The notes beneath the pieces were generated by a model, which worked only from the letters and a program-made list of their open reading frames with translations, searched no databases and was not told where the DNA came from. Positions 10,241 to 21,299 of a stretch of DNA of 64,000 nt are shown piece after piece. How positions within the stretch are numbered: position 1 is the first letter of the stretch; every line of letters begins with the position of its first letter. This stretch comes from Platerodrilus igneus (Eukaryota > Arthropoda > Insecta > Coleoptera > Lycidae): NCBI GenBank assembly GCA_036346225.1, contig JARFIW010000668.1, positions 2,873,001 through 2,937,000 of the forward strand, in the 5' to 3' direction. Both the position numbers and the translations under genes were made by a program.

Positions 10241-11859
10241 AAGGTAAAGATAGAGCGACTCCGGTAGAGCCGTTAAATAGGGATTGTCTCGTGCCTTCTG
10301 AAAAGAGAAACCTATGAAGCAAGTCCGTTTACAAGAAACGGCACGAGGGACCGGCAAAGGCATTTGGGTGCATCCCTGCACCCGGCATTAATCGATATCG
10401 GTGATACAATCACCCAATACCCACACGGTATATATCGACATAAAGATATAAACTCATTCACTCACACATTCACACACTCATACATACCTTCACTGCCAGG
10501 GCCCATGCGCTGACAGCGGCACCGCATGACCCCACGAAAGATTCGCAGAGACGTGGTCCAGGTGTCTGTGAAAACCTCCCGTGCAACCACACGGTGACTA
10601 ACGGAAATGAAAAGGAGGTAGGTTATTTGGAATGCATTAGAGGCACTTCCAGGTAGAAGAAAGTAGAGGAAGGGCTTGCATTGAGCAAAAGAGACAGAAA
10701 AAGGTGGATAGCAAAGCGCTACTCAGCCAGCCAATGTAGCCAGTAGCTCGGAGTGAGGGGACATCACTCTTATGTGTCAGACGGGTGTTCCGGGACAAGA
10801 ACAGGTCCACCGAAAGAAGAATAAGGCATAGCGGAGACAGCGGGATAAGAAAAAGTAGAGTTTTTGGACAAGCGTCCGAGAGAAGGTAGAGAGTTGTCCC
10901 TATTAAACACAGCGCAGTCTGAAGGACCACTTGCGATATTAATCCGACAAGATAAGATATATCATAAGTTGAAATTCACTAGGCTCCTAAGAGAACTAGT
11001 ACGATCATTTTCCTAACGAGTGCATCCACTACGATAAGAAAATCAGACAAAAGTTGACACAACAACTTAAAAGTATCATTACGGATACATTCACACAAAA
11101 ACAAACTGTTTTAAGGTAGTTTTTCAAAACGGTAGCACTCTAAACACACAAAAATGCCCAATTATAAGCAGTTAAATACAGGTACACTGTTCCAATATGC
11201 TAAAACAACCGAGAATTTAGTAAGATAACAATAAGAAGCAATAGCACCTCACCACAAAGTTCAATAAAAAACAATGAAAAAAAAATGTTTATGAGTTATG
11301 TTGATTTAGTAGAAAAGGAAAAAAAAAATAATGATGTAGTATAATGTGGGCGACTGTAATAATTCAAAGGAAAAACACATGGAATAGACAATCCTAGTTT
11401 TTTGCAACTGCGAATATGAACTATTTCTTACAATGGCATAGGCCGCGTCTCCTATGCGAGTCCAAAGAAGAAAAACATCCACTCAACATCAGCTAAAACC
11501 AATCATAAAGATTCAATGAGTTATTTCAACCAAAGTTACGACAATTATCACACAAAATTAAATGACGTAAGAAAAATACTAAAAACCAAATAATATGCAG
11601 TAGGAAAAGTTCGAGGGTTGGTTAAATGGAACAACAGAGTTATATTGGGGGGTGTAGAGAATGAAGTGATATATAAGTAACGGTATGGTCAAGGAAAAGT
11701 CAACCAAAAGAAAAAGATAGCTAATTTAAAGTAAGTAAAGTTAAACGTGTAAGAGATTATATACTGTATGAGAGAGGGAATAAGCAATTAAAGTTAACTA
11801 ATTGATGGTGAGAACAAAAAATATTAGATAAATCGTGAGAGGAATAGAACGTGAAAAAC
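10241..11859. other. Non-coding region 3' of Gypsy pol; LTR not resolved
   Basis: No protein is supported. The part at 10250-10950 is richer in GC and contains small inverted repeats, such as GTGCCTTCTG near 10291 and the near-mirror pair ATCGATATCGGTGAT / CACCCAATACC near 10390. It may contain the 3' LTR of the minus-strand Gypsy relic, but I could not find a second LTR copy, a clear TG...CA boundary or a polypurine tract. From about 10950 to 11859 the sequence is plain AT-rich DNA. Confidence 0.4.
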
Positions 11860-13847
11860 TTAAGTAGCATTTGGGTCAGCAGAGAATGGCTTAAGGTCTT
11901 TAATATGCCACCTGCCCTGGCGTTTTCCTTCAGCATTCTGAAGTTTGTAGATAAGGGGACTAATGACACGAATGACCTTACAAAGGATGAATTTAGGGGC
12001 TAATTTTGAAGAAAATTTCTTAGATGCATCCGATAAGACATAATTCTTTTTCCAAACTTGTTCGCCCAAGGCGAAGGAAATATTTCGTTTACGTAAGTTA
12101 TAATGGTCCTTACTCTTTTCGTAAGCTTTTAACAAATTTTTTCTAACGTCGTTAAAGATAGAAGGTAATGACTGTTGGTCCTTGTCCCAACGTACTTTAT
12201 CGTCAAATTCAATTACGTTAGTATCGTCAGGCACTAAACCATAGTAACTCCCATCGATTGGGGTATATCTTCCAAAAACAAGAAATGACGGAGTGAATTG
12301 GGTTGCTTCGTGTTTAGATGTACGCAAAGCTTGAGCAATTTTAAAAATATGTTCATCCCATGTAGTATGGTCTGAATCAATATAGGAAGAGATAGCTGTA
12401 ATTAAAACTCTATTTACTCTTTCGGTAGGGTTTACTTGGGGATGGTATTTTGCGTTAAACCAAATTTTGTGTACTTTGTAATTTTTAACGAAATTCTGAA
12501 AATCTTTAGAGATAAATTGTGCCCCATTGTCACAAAGGATAATCTGGGGAACACCAAAGATAAGAAATACATTTTGTTCTAGGAATTTAATTATAGCTGC
12601 AGATGTAGCTTTACGTAAGGGTTGCACCATAACAAATTTAGAAAACCAATCGGTGACAACTAAAAGATATTGGTTACCTCTTTTCGATCGGGGGAGAGGT
12701 CCTAATAAGTCAAGCGAAATTAATTGAAAGGGATAAGATACACGTTTAAAGTTACCCATTAAACCAGGACGAGCATCTTGTGAACTCTTATGAGAACCAC
12801 AAATTTTACAGTTTTTAATATAGCGACAAACAGATTGCTTTAGTGTGGACCAGTAATATAATTCAGATATTTTAGCGAGAGTTTTTGTAACACCAAGGTG
12901 CGCAGCTATGGGATCATCATGACATAATTTGAGCACCTCACTACGGTTAGCAGTAGGCACGACAAGTTTCCATTCAGGAATATTCGATATTTTATGTGGA
13001 GAAGATACAAATTTATATAGTCTATTATTAGTTACACGAAAGGTAGGGAATTTATCGGGATTATCAGAAACTTTTTTAATCATATTGAGATACCAGGTAT
13101 CAGGAATTAAATTTGGAAGGTTAAGAGAAACAACATCACGAGATAAGGCATCAGGTGCGATATTTAATTTGCCAGGCCTATGCCTAACATCAAAGGTAAA
13201 TTGAGATATACGCAAGTTCCATCTTGCTAAACGACCTGCTGGTTGTTTCAAGTTATTAAGCCAAGTGAGGGCTGCACAATCAGTGATTACGGTAAAATGT
13301 GTACCTTCGACATATCCTCTAAATTTCTCGATGCCAAAGATAACGCCCAATAATTCTCGTTCGGTAGCAGAGTATTAGGCGGCTCCGTGGCGTAGTGGTA
13401 TGTGTGTGACTACTACGCCCAAGGTCCCGGGTTCGAATCCCGACACGGTCCGCTTGAAAAATGTTAGGCGAGCATTTTTCGCAAAAATACACCCTCGTTC
13501 GGATGAGAGGTAAAATGGAGGTCCCGTATGTGAGTGTTGTCACGCACTTTAAAGATCCCTACCTTGCTTGGAACAGCAAGGGTTCGGCAAAAATTCAAAA
13601 TTTTCCAGGTAAAAAAAAAAACCTTGCTTCCTGGCCAATGTAGTACCTTCGGGTGGAGCATTGGAAAATCAAATGTAATGGTAGCAGAGTATTTTTGTTC
13701 GGCAGAAGTTAAGGCACGACTTGCATAGGCGATTGTATGTTCTAAACCATTTCTTACCTGGAACAACATTGCACCTAAACCAGTAAGCGAGGCATCGGTT
13801 TGTATATAAAACTTTTCATCGAAATTGGGTGAAATTAAAATAGGTGC
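11860..13847 (-). pseudogene. Ty3/Gypsy pol remnant: RNase H and integrase
   Basis: On the minus strand this encodes the end of a Gypsy pol. An RNase H-like segment starts near 13835 (YIQTDASL) and includes AEQKYSAT just beyond a SINE insertion. Then come FTVITDCAALTWLNNLK near 13290 and the H2C2 integrase finger (HDDPIAAHLGV, CKICG near 12800). The integrase core has D in LDLLGP, D in CDNGAQF and E in NPTERVN. A GPY/F-like C-terminus ends at 11860. The 496-residue ORF from 13350 is open. It is interrupted only by the SINE at 13377-13679, after which the frame is continuous. Gag, protease and RT are absent because a LINE fragment begins abruptly at 13848. Integrase inserts the element's cDNA into chromosomes. 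Confidence 0.9.
13377..13679 (+). mobile_element. tRNA-derived SINE with 14-bp target duplication
   Basis: A 303-bp insertion is flanked by the perfect 14-bp repeat ggtagcagagtatt at 13363-13376 and 13680-13693. Its head is tRNA-like with a perfect RNA polymerase III box A (TGGCGTAGTGG, 13388-13398) and box B (GGTTCGAATCC, 13430-13440). An unrelated body of about 220 bp follows, ending in an A/T-rich tail. It lies inside the RNase H coding region of the Gypsy relic, in the opposite orientation. The body motif AAAATACACCCTCGTTCGG (13484-13502) is nearly shared with the 5' part of the RTE LINE at 27114. Confidence 0.9.
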
Positions 13848-15140
13848 TTGCTAATATCTATGAACAATGCAGCTGACAGAGTATGCTTTTTGTTTAATGC
13901 AGAGTACACATCACTCAAAAAATTGCGAATAGCATCCATAGTGGATTTATTTTCACAGAAACCAAACTGTGCAGAAGAAAAGACATCGAATTTTTTTGCA
14001 AAATTAACAATCCTTATTTTAACTAATGTTTCAATTAATTTCGAGAATACTGACAACAAGCAAATAGGTCTGAAGTTGTTTGCAACAAATGGACCTCCCT
14101 TGCGAAGCGGAATGACAATTGCATGTTTTAGACATGCAGGAAACACACCTAATTGGAATGACTCATTTATTAGATCAGTAAGATATTTTAATAGATTCAT
14201 AGGCAGGCAGAGCAAAACCTTAGCAGGAATATTATCATCACCTGTACAATGTTTGTTTTTAAATGATTTGATGATGTCCAGAATTTCATATTCGTCTGTT
14301 GGAAATAACATAAATTTTTTTTCGAACTGTTTACAATTATTTCTTAGAAAGTCAGTTGCATCAGACAATGATGAGTTATTGTTAGAGACTAGCTTAAGTG
14401 CAGTTGTTGCAAAATGTGAGTTCAGGAAACTAGCCACATCCTTTTCTGGTATATTTTCAAGAGGAATATGAGAGGTATGAGACTTTGAACTACCTGTCAA
14501 TGCGTCGATAAGCTTCCATGACTCCTTTTGCCTATTCTTAGAGAGTAAAATACGGTTTGTTAATGAAAGTGATTTAGCCAAATTGATTACAGTTTTAAAT
14601 ATTCTTTTGTAATTTAAGTAATAGTTCTTAATAAAAGACGATGATGGAAAACGTTTGTAAAGGATATGTAAAAATTTTTTATTTTTGGCAGATATTTTGA
14701 TGCCTCTTGTCAGCCATTTTTTCCTTTTTATATAATGACTTTTTTTTATAGGAAAAGCCACTTCAAAAGCTGATGAAATGTTGTCAATTAAAATCTGGAA
14801 TTTTTTATTTAAATTGGAGAAAGAGGGGATGTGTTGATCTGAGCACACAGTTCAGTGAATTTAATCATATTATTTTGACTAAATTTTCGAATGTGCCGAA
14901 TTTTATGGTGGTTTAAAAATTGAGAGGTACCGAAAGTAAAATAAATAAAATTGTATTCGGAGAGATCATTCTCAATTATCTCTGTGGTCATTTGTGTAGA
15001 TGAATTTATGTTGGTAATTATATAATCAATACAGAAACTCGAAGAATTGGTGACTCTATTATCATTATTAACATGCATTTGCAAATTATGAAATCTCAGA
15101 AGCCTCGTTAACCTGCTAACATTTTTATCAAAGATATTAT
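13848..15140 (-). pseudogene. Internal fragment of a CR1/Jockey-like LINE (endonuclease end to RT block 3)
   Basis: Minus-strand frames encode the end of an endonuclease (NRVTNSSSFCIDYIITNI near 15060), the linker (KKWLTRGIKISAKNKKF near 14710) and the first RT blocks: HCTGDDNIPAKVL near 14250, FRPICLLSVFSKLIETL near 14060, AQFGFCENKSTMDAI near 13970 and ALFIDIS near 13860. It stops exactly where the catalytic Asp-bearing block continues in intact relatives and joins the Gypsy RNase H at 13847/13848. The frame is open for 337 residues, so this fragment is little decayed. Both its 5' and 3' ends are missing, unusual for a LINE, which normally keeps its 3' end. Confidence 0.85.
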
Positions 15141-15609
15141 TAAAATATTATTAAGAAACTTAGAACATTTTTATTTCAAAGAAAAAACGGTATAAAAATT
15201 TTCTTTAAGTATATATAGGAACTTTCCATTTGTCATTTTGAAACGTATTGGAGGCGCAAACTGCTGCCTCATGTGTTATGTTATTAATCTTGTAATTTAT
15301 TTCAGATATTTCATCGTTGTAGCCAATTTAGGGGTTCTACATTCCCTTTTCTTCCGAATGTAGTGGCGCTCAATATTTAGATTAAATTTTTAATATCTCT
15401 TCCCCGAACCATGCTTTTTACCGCTTAGAGTAATGTCTAGTGCATAGCACCGGTAACACCAATTACCTGCATAAGGTAAAAGATAAAAATGTAAAGAGTA
15501 GGGATTACAACCGGTACCACTCTTTAATTAGTAACCAATCAATTTAAACCGTTTAATAAATAATAGACAACTGCTTGACAACTTAAATTAATATAGATTT
15601 GTACAAGAG
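15141..15609. other. Intervening DNA, nothing recognised
   Basis: AT-rich sequence with two short direct matches around ACCGGTAACAC/ACCGGTACCAC (near 15450 and 15512). No frame or element boundary is supported. Confidence 0.4.
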
Positions 15610-16400
15610 GAAAATTTATGTACAGAGCGTTTATTAAAGATGCGCTCGACAATACAAAAATAGTAAGTGTTGAAAGCAAAGAAAATCAACACGTTACAAT
15701 ATACAGCTGATAGAGTTGGTCAACGGTATATTATTGCACATGCTGGTGGATGTTGTGGTTTTGTTAACGATTGGCTTCTAATCTTTAAATCAAAATCTAA
15801 GTCTGGAGATTATCATGACGATATGAACCACACCAATTTTATGCAATGGTTGGAAAAACAGTTGATTCCAAATTTGCCTCCTAATGGAATTATCGTCATA
15901 GATAATGCACCTTATCATAGTGTCCAAATTAATAAACCTTTTATTACATTTGCATGTAAACAAATAATTCGTAATTGGCTTGACTTTCAAGCCATATACA
16001 CAACAGACGATATGTGGAAAGCAGAATTGCTGAGTTTAGTTAAAAATGTCCATGTAATAAAATGTACTATGTTGACAAGATTCTTAAAAATCATGGTCAC
16101 ACTGTATTACGCCTACCACCATACCAGTGCGAGTTCAATCCAGTTGAATTAATTTGAAGTTTGGTTAAGCATAAGGTTGCTATGCATAATGTTGAACAGT
16201 GAAATCAAGATATAGAAAATCTATTAAAAAGTGCATTTGCGAAATAAGTCAATCGGATTGGGAGAAACATTGTAAATACGTAAAGTGCTTAGAAAATGAA
16301 GCTTTGGAAAGAGATCCGTTAGTTGACGACAAAATTGAAAAATTGGAATTTGTCGTTAACACTGGTTCATGATGAAACTGAAGAAAGTGATAGTGACTAA
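15610..16400 (+). pseudogene. Decayed DDE-superfamily transposase (Tc1/mariner-related type)
   Basis: The plus-strand frame 15667-16152 carries YIIAHAGG, FKSKSKSGDYHDDMNHTNF, then LIPNLPPNGIIVIDNAPYHS, in which the Asp of VIDNAPYHS is the second catalytic acid of a DDE nuclease. In another frame near 16125 the third acid occurs as CEFNPVEL. Further decayed homology to the acidic C-terminus runs to about 16400. Proteins with this GDYHDxMN and IDNAxYHS pattern are common in arthropod genomes as DDE endonuclease-type transposases. The N-terminal DNA-binding domain and first catalytic Asp are missing, and frameshifts near 16040 plus stops near 16150-16280 kill the copy. I could not find terminal inverted repeats. 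Confidence 0.72.
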
Positions 16401-17018
16401 TTAATTTACGTATAAATTGTGCAATTCTGAGAATAAATATTGTGTAGTGAACGTATGAATAGTTTGGACTCTGTGATTTTGTGCTTAGAGGATTACTGCA
16501 AATTTTAAAACTATGACAGTTATTTAACAGTACAGTATATTTTAACATGTAGTACTTAATAAAGTTATTATTCTGCACTTTCTTGCTTATTTAGGATTTC
16601 TGCAGTTAAATATGTTTTTAATTTCCATACTAATTATACATTTAAATATTTCAAGTAAAGCAAGGTTTGATTCCCTAAAGTGCCTAAAGATTATATGGAT
16701 GTTAGAAACGTTTTATTACAAAAAATTGTACAAACGGGTATAATGGCCATAATTACATCCATAATTGTAAATAAATTACTTTAAATCTCTCTTCAGGTTA
16801 GATCCATTATTCTCAATTAAGTTATTTGCATGATGTATTGATGGGTCTTTAGGCACTTTAGCATGGGCCATTTAAATATTGAAATGTTTACTTTTTACTC
16901 GGGATGTACTTTAAAACTAGTAGAGCCGTCATATCACACCCCTCCAGATTTCATGTTTGCTTCTGTGAGCTACATATAAAATTTGTTAATATTTATTTTA
17001 AATGTTACTTTTTTGCAG
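16401..17018. other. Upstream or intronic DNA before the PEBP exon
   Basis: AT-rich sequence without a gene-like frame. It ends in a polypyrimidine tract and a 3' splice site (TTACTTTTTTGCAG ending at 17018), so at least the last part is probably the intron before the PEBP exon. I could not find the preceding exon. Confidence 0.5.
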
Positions 17019-17507
17019 ATATTCAAAACTAATGGAATAGTCCCGGATGTTGTTGATGTTGCACCACGTAAGTTCATTAATATTTTCTACCAAAAATCCA
17101 ACAAAGAAGTTATGCTAGGCAACGAATTGACACCAAGTGATGTTCAAACGTCACCGATGGTACGCTTTGAAGCAGATCCAAATTCATATTATACTTTGGC
17201 AATGGTTGATCCAGATGCGCCAAACCGTAAATCACATACTTCGAGGTCTTGGAAACATTGGCTTATGGTCAACATCCCTGGAACAAAAATTTCCAGTGGC
17301 GAACAACTTGCTGAATATACTGGTATAAAACTACCAGAAAATTCAGGATTTCACCGCTATGTCTTCCTTATATATAAACAACCAAAGAAAATTGAATCTC
17401 ATGAACATGATAATGCTGCTAGACCAAAATTTTCAATTAAGGATTTTGCTTCTAAATATGATTTGGGCAATCCAATTGCTGGAAACTTTTTCCTTGCACA
17501 GCATTAG
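17019..17507 (+). CDS. Phosphatidylethanolamine-binding protein (PEBP/RKIP family), C-terminal exon
   Basis: Downstream of a good acceptor (TTTTTTGCAG|ATATTC) the exon opens in phase 0 with IFKTNGIVPDVVDVAP and runs 162 codons to TAG at 17505-17507. It carries the PEBP signature YTLAMVDPDAPNRK followed by the conserved His (SWKHWLMVNIPG), the second conserved block GFHRYVFLIYKQ, and the C-terminal YDLGNPIAGNFF. These residues build the anion/phospholipid head-group pocket of the family. PEBPs are small cytosolic proteins that bind phospholipids and, in animals, modulate kinase signalling. The exon has no frameshift or stop. It lacks a convincing start codon, so at least one 5' exon must lie upstream. 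The end (LAQH) is a few residues shorter than typical. This is the only clear host gene sequence in the window. Confidence 0.88.
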   Translation: MFKTNGIVPDVVDVAPRKFINIFYQKSNKEVMLGNELTPSDVQTSPMVRFEADPNSYYTLAMVDPDAPNRKSHTSRSWKHWLMVNIPGTKISSGEQLAEYTGIKLPENSGFHRYVFLIYKQPKKIESHEHDNAARPKFSIKDFASKYDLGNPIAGNFFLAQH

Positions 17508-17639
17508 ACTGTGAATTTTACTCTTATGTTTTGACACGCACAAGCTGTGAATATAAAGTTAGTTTGCAAAACTAGTAATTTTAGTATGTATTGTTTTCCA
17601 GAAGCCACATAATTACTGTCTGCCTATCTCCCTTTTAGT

Positions 17640-17930
17640 CACAACCCCTTAAAGGTGGTTTGGTGTAGCTCTTTATTGTGTTACGTTGTTCGTGGCAGTC
17701 CCTGCTCGTAGCCGTGCGTAACACAAAGAAAATCAAAGAAGAAATGACCGGGCTCAATCGGAGATTAGGGGGGGGGGTTGTAGGAAGCAGACTAACATAT
17801 AATGTACGCGGCTGTAAGGAGTTGGTGACAATACCTGCAAGAAAAATAGTTAAGCAAACCTGGAAAAAAAGAATAAGCATAGCAGCAATGAAAAGTCTAA
17901 ATTATTCAGTACCTTGTAGAATGTAAAAAA
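17640..17930. repeat. Dispersed repeat, copy 1
   Basis: The segment around 17743 (GACCGGGCTCAATCGGAGA) recurs in diverged form near 25583 (GACTGGGCTCAATCGGCGA). Similarity extends weakly on both sides (about 17710-17830 against 25550-25640). There is a run of ten G at about 17768. The repeat is unclassified, and an 82-codon open frame across it has no recognisable motif. Confidence 0.45.
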
Positions 17931-18823
17931 AAAGAACTGTTTGGATAATCTCTATAATATAACAACGGTAAAAGCAATATAAAAATTTTTAGTACAAAGT
18001 GAGATACTATTGGGGAGTAGCAGAAACGTTTCCTCACACACCAATTAAACATAAATCAGATAAAATGTTAAAAAAAATAAATAGGTAAGACACAACCGAT
18101 ATGAGTAATTCAGTAGTATCGATTGTTTTTTTTTATTTCTCTTTTTTTTCTTATGTTTTAAAACAGCATGCAAGTCTATTGTAACAGGTATCAGAACGAC
18201 AAAGATATGGCAAAGCAACGGATAGATATTTAAAGTAATACTAAGTAGGAAATAGTTCAACTTACAGAAAGTCCTTCAGTAACGCTTCCTTACAATTAAA
18301 GTGTGGGATTCACGATGTCCTGCACTAACGAAGCACTTCACCCTTGACTGTGCGGGTGTTGATGGAGTTTCTTACACTTTACACTAATCACACCTATGTA
18401 TTTCACTGGCGTTAGCAGCAGACATTATCATGCTGATGGAACTATGTAGCATTGATAAATTCTTGTTAACTCTATTTCCTGAGACAATTATTTCGAAATA
18501 TTTTGTAACACAAATCGTAATAAAAAATGGTAATAAAAATTTAGAATCACGGGCTTTCAAGGCACGATGTAATGAATTAAACTAACAGTACCGTGAGGTG
18601 TTTTATTTGCTACCTATGGTAACAAAGAAAAATCTAATGCTTTTGAATAACGAAAATTTGCGCAAACAACGATCTATTTTAGATTCGTTGGGGTTAGAAA
18701 ATTCAGAAACTACAGTATCACTGTATTTAGATAATCCAAAGTACGCACTAATCTGATAAAACAAAGGGACACTAGACTAGATCGCACGCACATTAATCCT
18801 AAAGAAAGAATCGGTCAGTTTAG
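17931..18823. other. Intervening DNA, nothing recognised
   Basis: AT-rich DNA with homopolymer T and A tracts and no supported gene. Confidence 0.4.
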
Positions 18824-19045
18824 CAAGTTCTACGACTATTATTTCACAAGACAAACAACTAAAACCACAAATTAGTAAAGTACGCGTATCACTCAGTCAA
18901 ATGTTCCGTAAAACGCACGACAAGTTCTACTACTTTTATTTCCAACCGAAAAGCAACAAAAGAAAACAATTAGCAAAGCAACGCGTATCACTAAAGTCAA
19001 TGTTTTGTAAACAAGCACGTCAAACACGTTCGCCTATAAAAGCCT
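18824..19045 (+). promoter_or_regulatory. 97-bp tandem duplication followed by a TATA-box-like element
   Basis: Two diverged 97-bp units start at 18824 and 18921 (both CAAGTTCTAC), each ending with ACGCGTATCACT...TCAA and a GTAAAAC/GTAAACAAGCACG segment. Just downstream, at about 19033, is CCTATAAAAGCC, a strong match to a TATA box. The arrangement resembles duplicated enhancer-like units in front of a core promoter, for instance an LTR or a host promoter reading rightward. No downstream gene is recognised, so the function is inferred. Confidence 0.35.
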
Positions 19046-19659
19046 CTTTTTTTCAATGTAATTAGAACTACACCGCCTACAGGTAATATACAACTAAAAT
19101 CGCGTCGTGCTTGTTCATGAAGGCAAAAAGAAACAGTCCCGCATTAATTCTCACTATTGTCAAAAGCAAAGAAGAAAGCGTATTTTCAACGTAATTAATG
19201 CATAGGAACCAAGAACGAACTACCACTCTTCACTCTAATCTATTTATTTTAAACTCGTTGTTATTACCGCTTATCGCCTATTATCTAGACTTGTATATTC
19301 ACATAAGGAACAAAATTTATACGACGGCCAGACAAGAACGATGCAATCTATAATTAATTACAAGCTGTTTAACATTTAATTAATGAGAATCAAACTTCAA
19401 TTTATCTATCTTTAATTAATACACACGAATTAAATTGCATACAATTCTGAATTATTCTGAAGTATTTACTTGATACAAACAGCGATCCAAAACGATGTAT
19501 TTTAAGAATTGAGTATAGCGTAAAATGTTAAACGACAAAAATGCACGTTACAATTGCTTTATCCTGAGTTAACTCTTTCAGTGCCCTGTAATTTTTTTTA
19601 CGTAACTTTTACTTAATCTAGTTTATATACTCTAGCCTTTGCATTCTTCTACTGATTAT
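19046..19659. other. Intervening DNA, nothing recognised
   Basis: No coding sequence or repeat is supported between the TATA-like element and the decayed LINE. Confidence 0.4.
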
Positions 19660-20600
19660 ACCTTTTGCTTTTCACTCTATTACTGCTCTAACAATTTCTT
19701 TATACCTCAAAATATGACATACTGTCCTGTCATGCATTCTTTTTATTACACTTGTAGACCCTAACATTACTAACTTTATCTGGTTAAGCAATCTCTTATA
19801 GCACCACATTTGTTCATATACATGTTTATCAATCGCATAGTTGTAACTTCCACTCTTCAACTAGTTTTTTTTAATATCTTGCATTTCAAATATGTTTTAT
19901 TTGTATTGATAATTGTAATCCAACTTCTTAAGTAGCAAAATTCATCAGCTTCTTCTAATTTTTCTAGCTATAGCGGTATTATTACCTTTCTACCGCTATT
20001 CTGTTTAATACATTTCATTATCTTTGCTTTGGTATTGTTGATTTTCATGTTTAAATCGTTTTTTAAAATTTTGTTCATTTTATTTTATTCTATTTGTAGC
20101 TTCCTAACTGTTTCTGCAAATATAACTATTATTTGTATGCCTCAGCATTCGAATTCTTTTCTCCGTGTATTATGGTACTTAGTAACGCTTTACTTTGATT
20201 TTATTTATTGCTGGCTCCATATACAAGTTAAATAAAATTAGTGGTACAGTACATCTGTCTTATGCTCTTATTAATTTCGACTTTGCTACATTATTTCCTA
20301 TTTTCATTACAGCCACTTCTATTGTATGCCTTTGTAATCTGTTCCTATATATGGTGTATTCAAATCCACATTGACAAAAGCTTTCACCATATCGTAGCCT
20401 ACTACTTTCTTATTCTTGTACTTTTTTTTAATAATAACCTTGGTGCTAAGATTATTTTCTTAGTAGCATTATCTTTTCAAAATCCAAACTGATCTTCTGC
20501 CAATTTTTTCTTTATTTGTTTCTTGCCTTGTTATATATTACTTCAACTAATGTTGTTGAACATGTGTTAATCTCATGAATCATCCTAAATTTTTGGTATT
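19660..20600 (-). pseudogene. Heavily decayed RTE/CFDP2-like LINE reverse transcriptase
   Basis: Minus-strand fragments in shifting frames follow the RT in order: AEDQFGF and a DMVKAFVNVDLN version of the catalytic block A near 20390, NKSIRQMYCTT near 20270, MKINNTKAKIM near 20030, EEADEFCYLRSWIT near 19930 and EQMWCYKRLL near 19810. The same order and wording (EVDEFCYLGSI, FETWCYRRML) occur in the better-preserved LINE at 26.8-30.0 kb. Stops and indels occur throughout, so this is an old copy. Confidence 0.7.
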
Positions 20601-21299
20601 CCTGTGATACTGATTTTTTTGGAAACTCACTTTTTGAATGATCTTGATATTTTATATCCTGCTTCGCGATTCTTCATCTCGCCTTACTAGTTTTGTATAA
20701 TAAAACAAAAAACTTCTATATAAACTGCCCAACAACTTGCAATACATTTTCCTTTTAATGTTATGCTACTTTATCTTTTATCACGCTATTTTATTTACTC
20801 TTGCAGAAATTCCTAAGTTCTGTTATTTCATGCGTATTCCATTTTCTCACAGTTACTCTGTACCTATTGTTGTTTAGTCTGCCTGCACAGTCTTATTTAT
20901 TTTATTCATATAGTCTCTGTATTCTTTTTATACTTTCCTCAGTTAACAACATTTATATATATTTTGTCTTTCTTGTGTTAAACATAAGATTTCCCGAGTG
21001 ATCCATTCTTTCTTAGATACACTTCTTAATTGCTAGTATAATGTGTGCTTCCGCTAGTACTGTAATTTTCAAACATTCTATGTTAGACCTCTTCTTATAG
21101 CAATAGATTTGACCATGCTCCCTGGACCCTGGACCACACACCCCACTCCCAATTCACTCTACATAACTGCATAATAAAAAAAATTACAAATTAAAAATTA
21201 ATTTCTTGAATGGTAAATGGTGATGTAAAGTAAAAGATAAATAAAACATTTTAATATTTAAAGTAGTATTTATTAAAATTACAACTTTTGATTTAAAAT
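20601..21299. other. Intervening DNA, nothing recognised
   Basis: AT-rich. Possibly the still more decayed 5' continuation of the LINE to the left (RT N-terminal region), but I cannot support a reading. Confidence 0.35.

Noticed and set aside
13379..13452. A genuine tRNA gene
   Set aside because: Box A and box B are perfect, but the head does not fold with a complete acceptor stem and is followed by a body and tail bounded by a 14-bp duplication, so it is a SINE.
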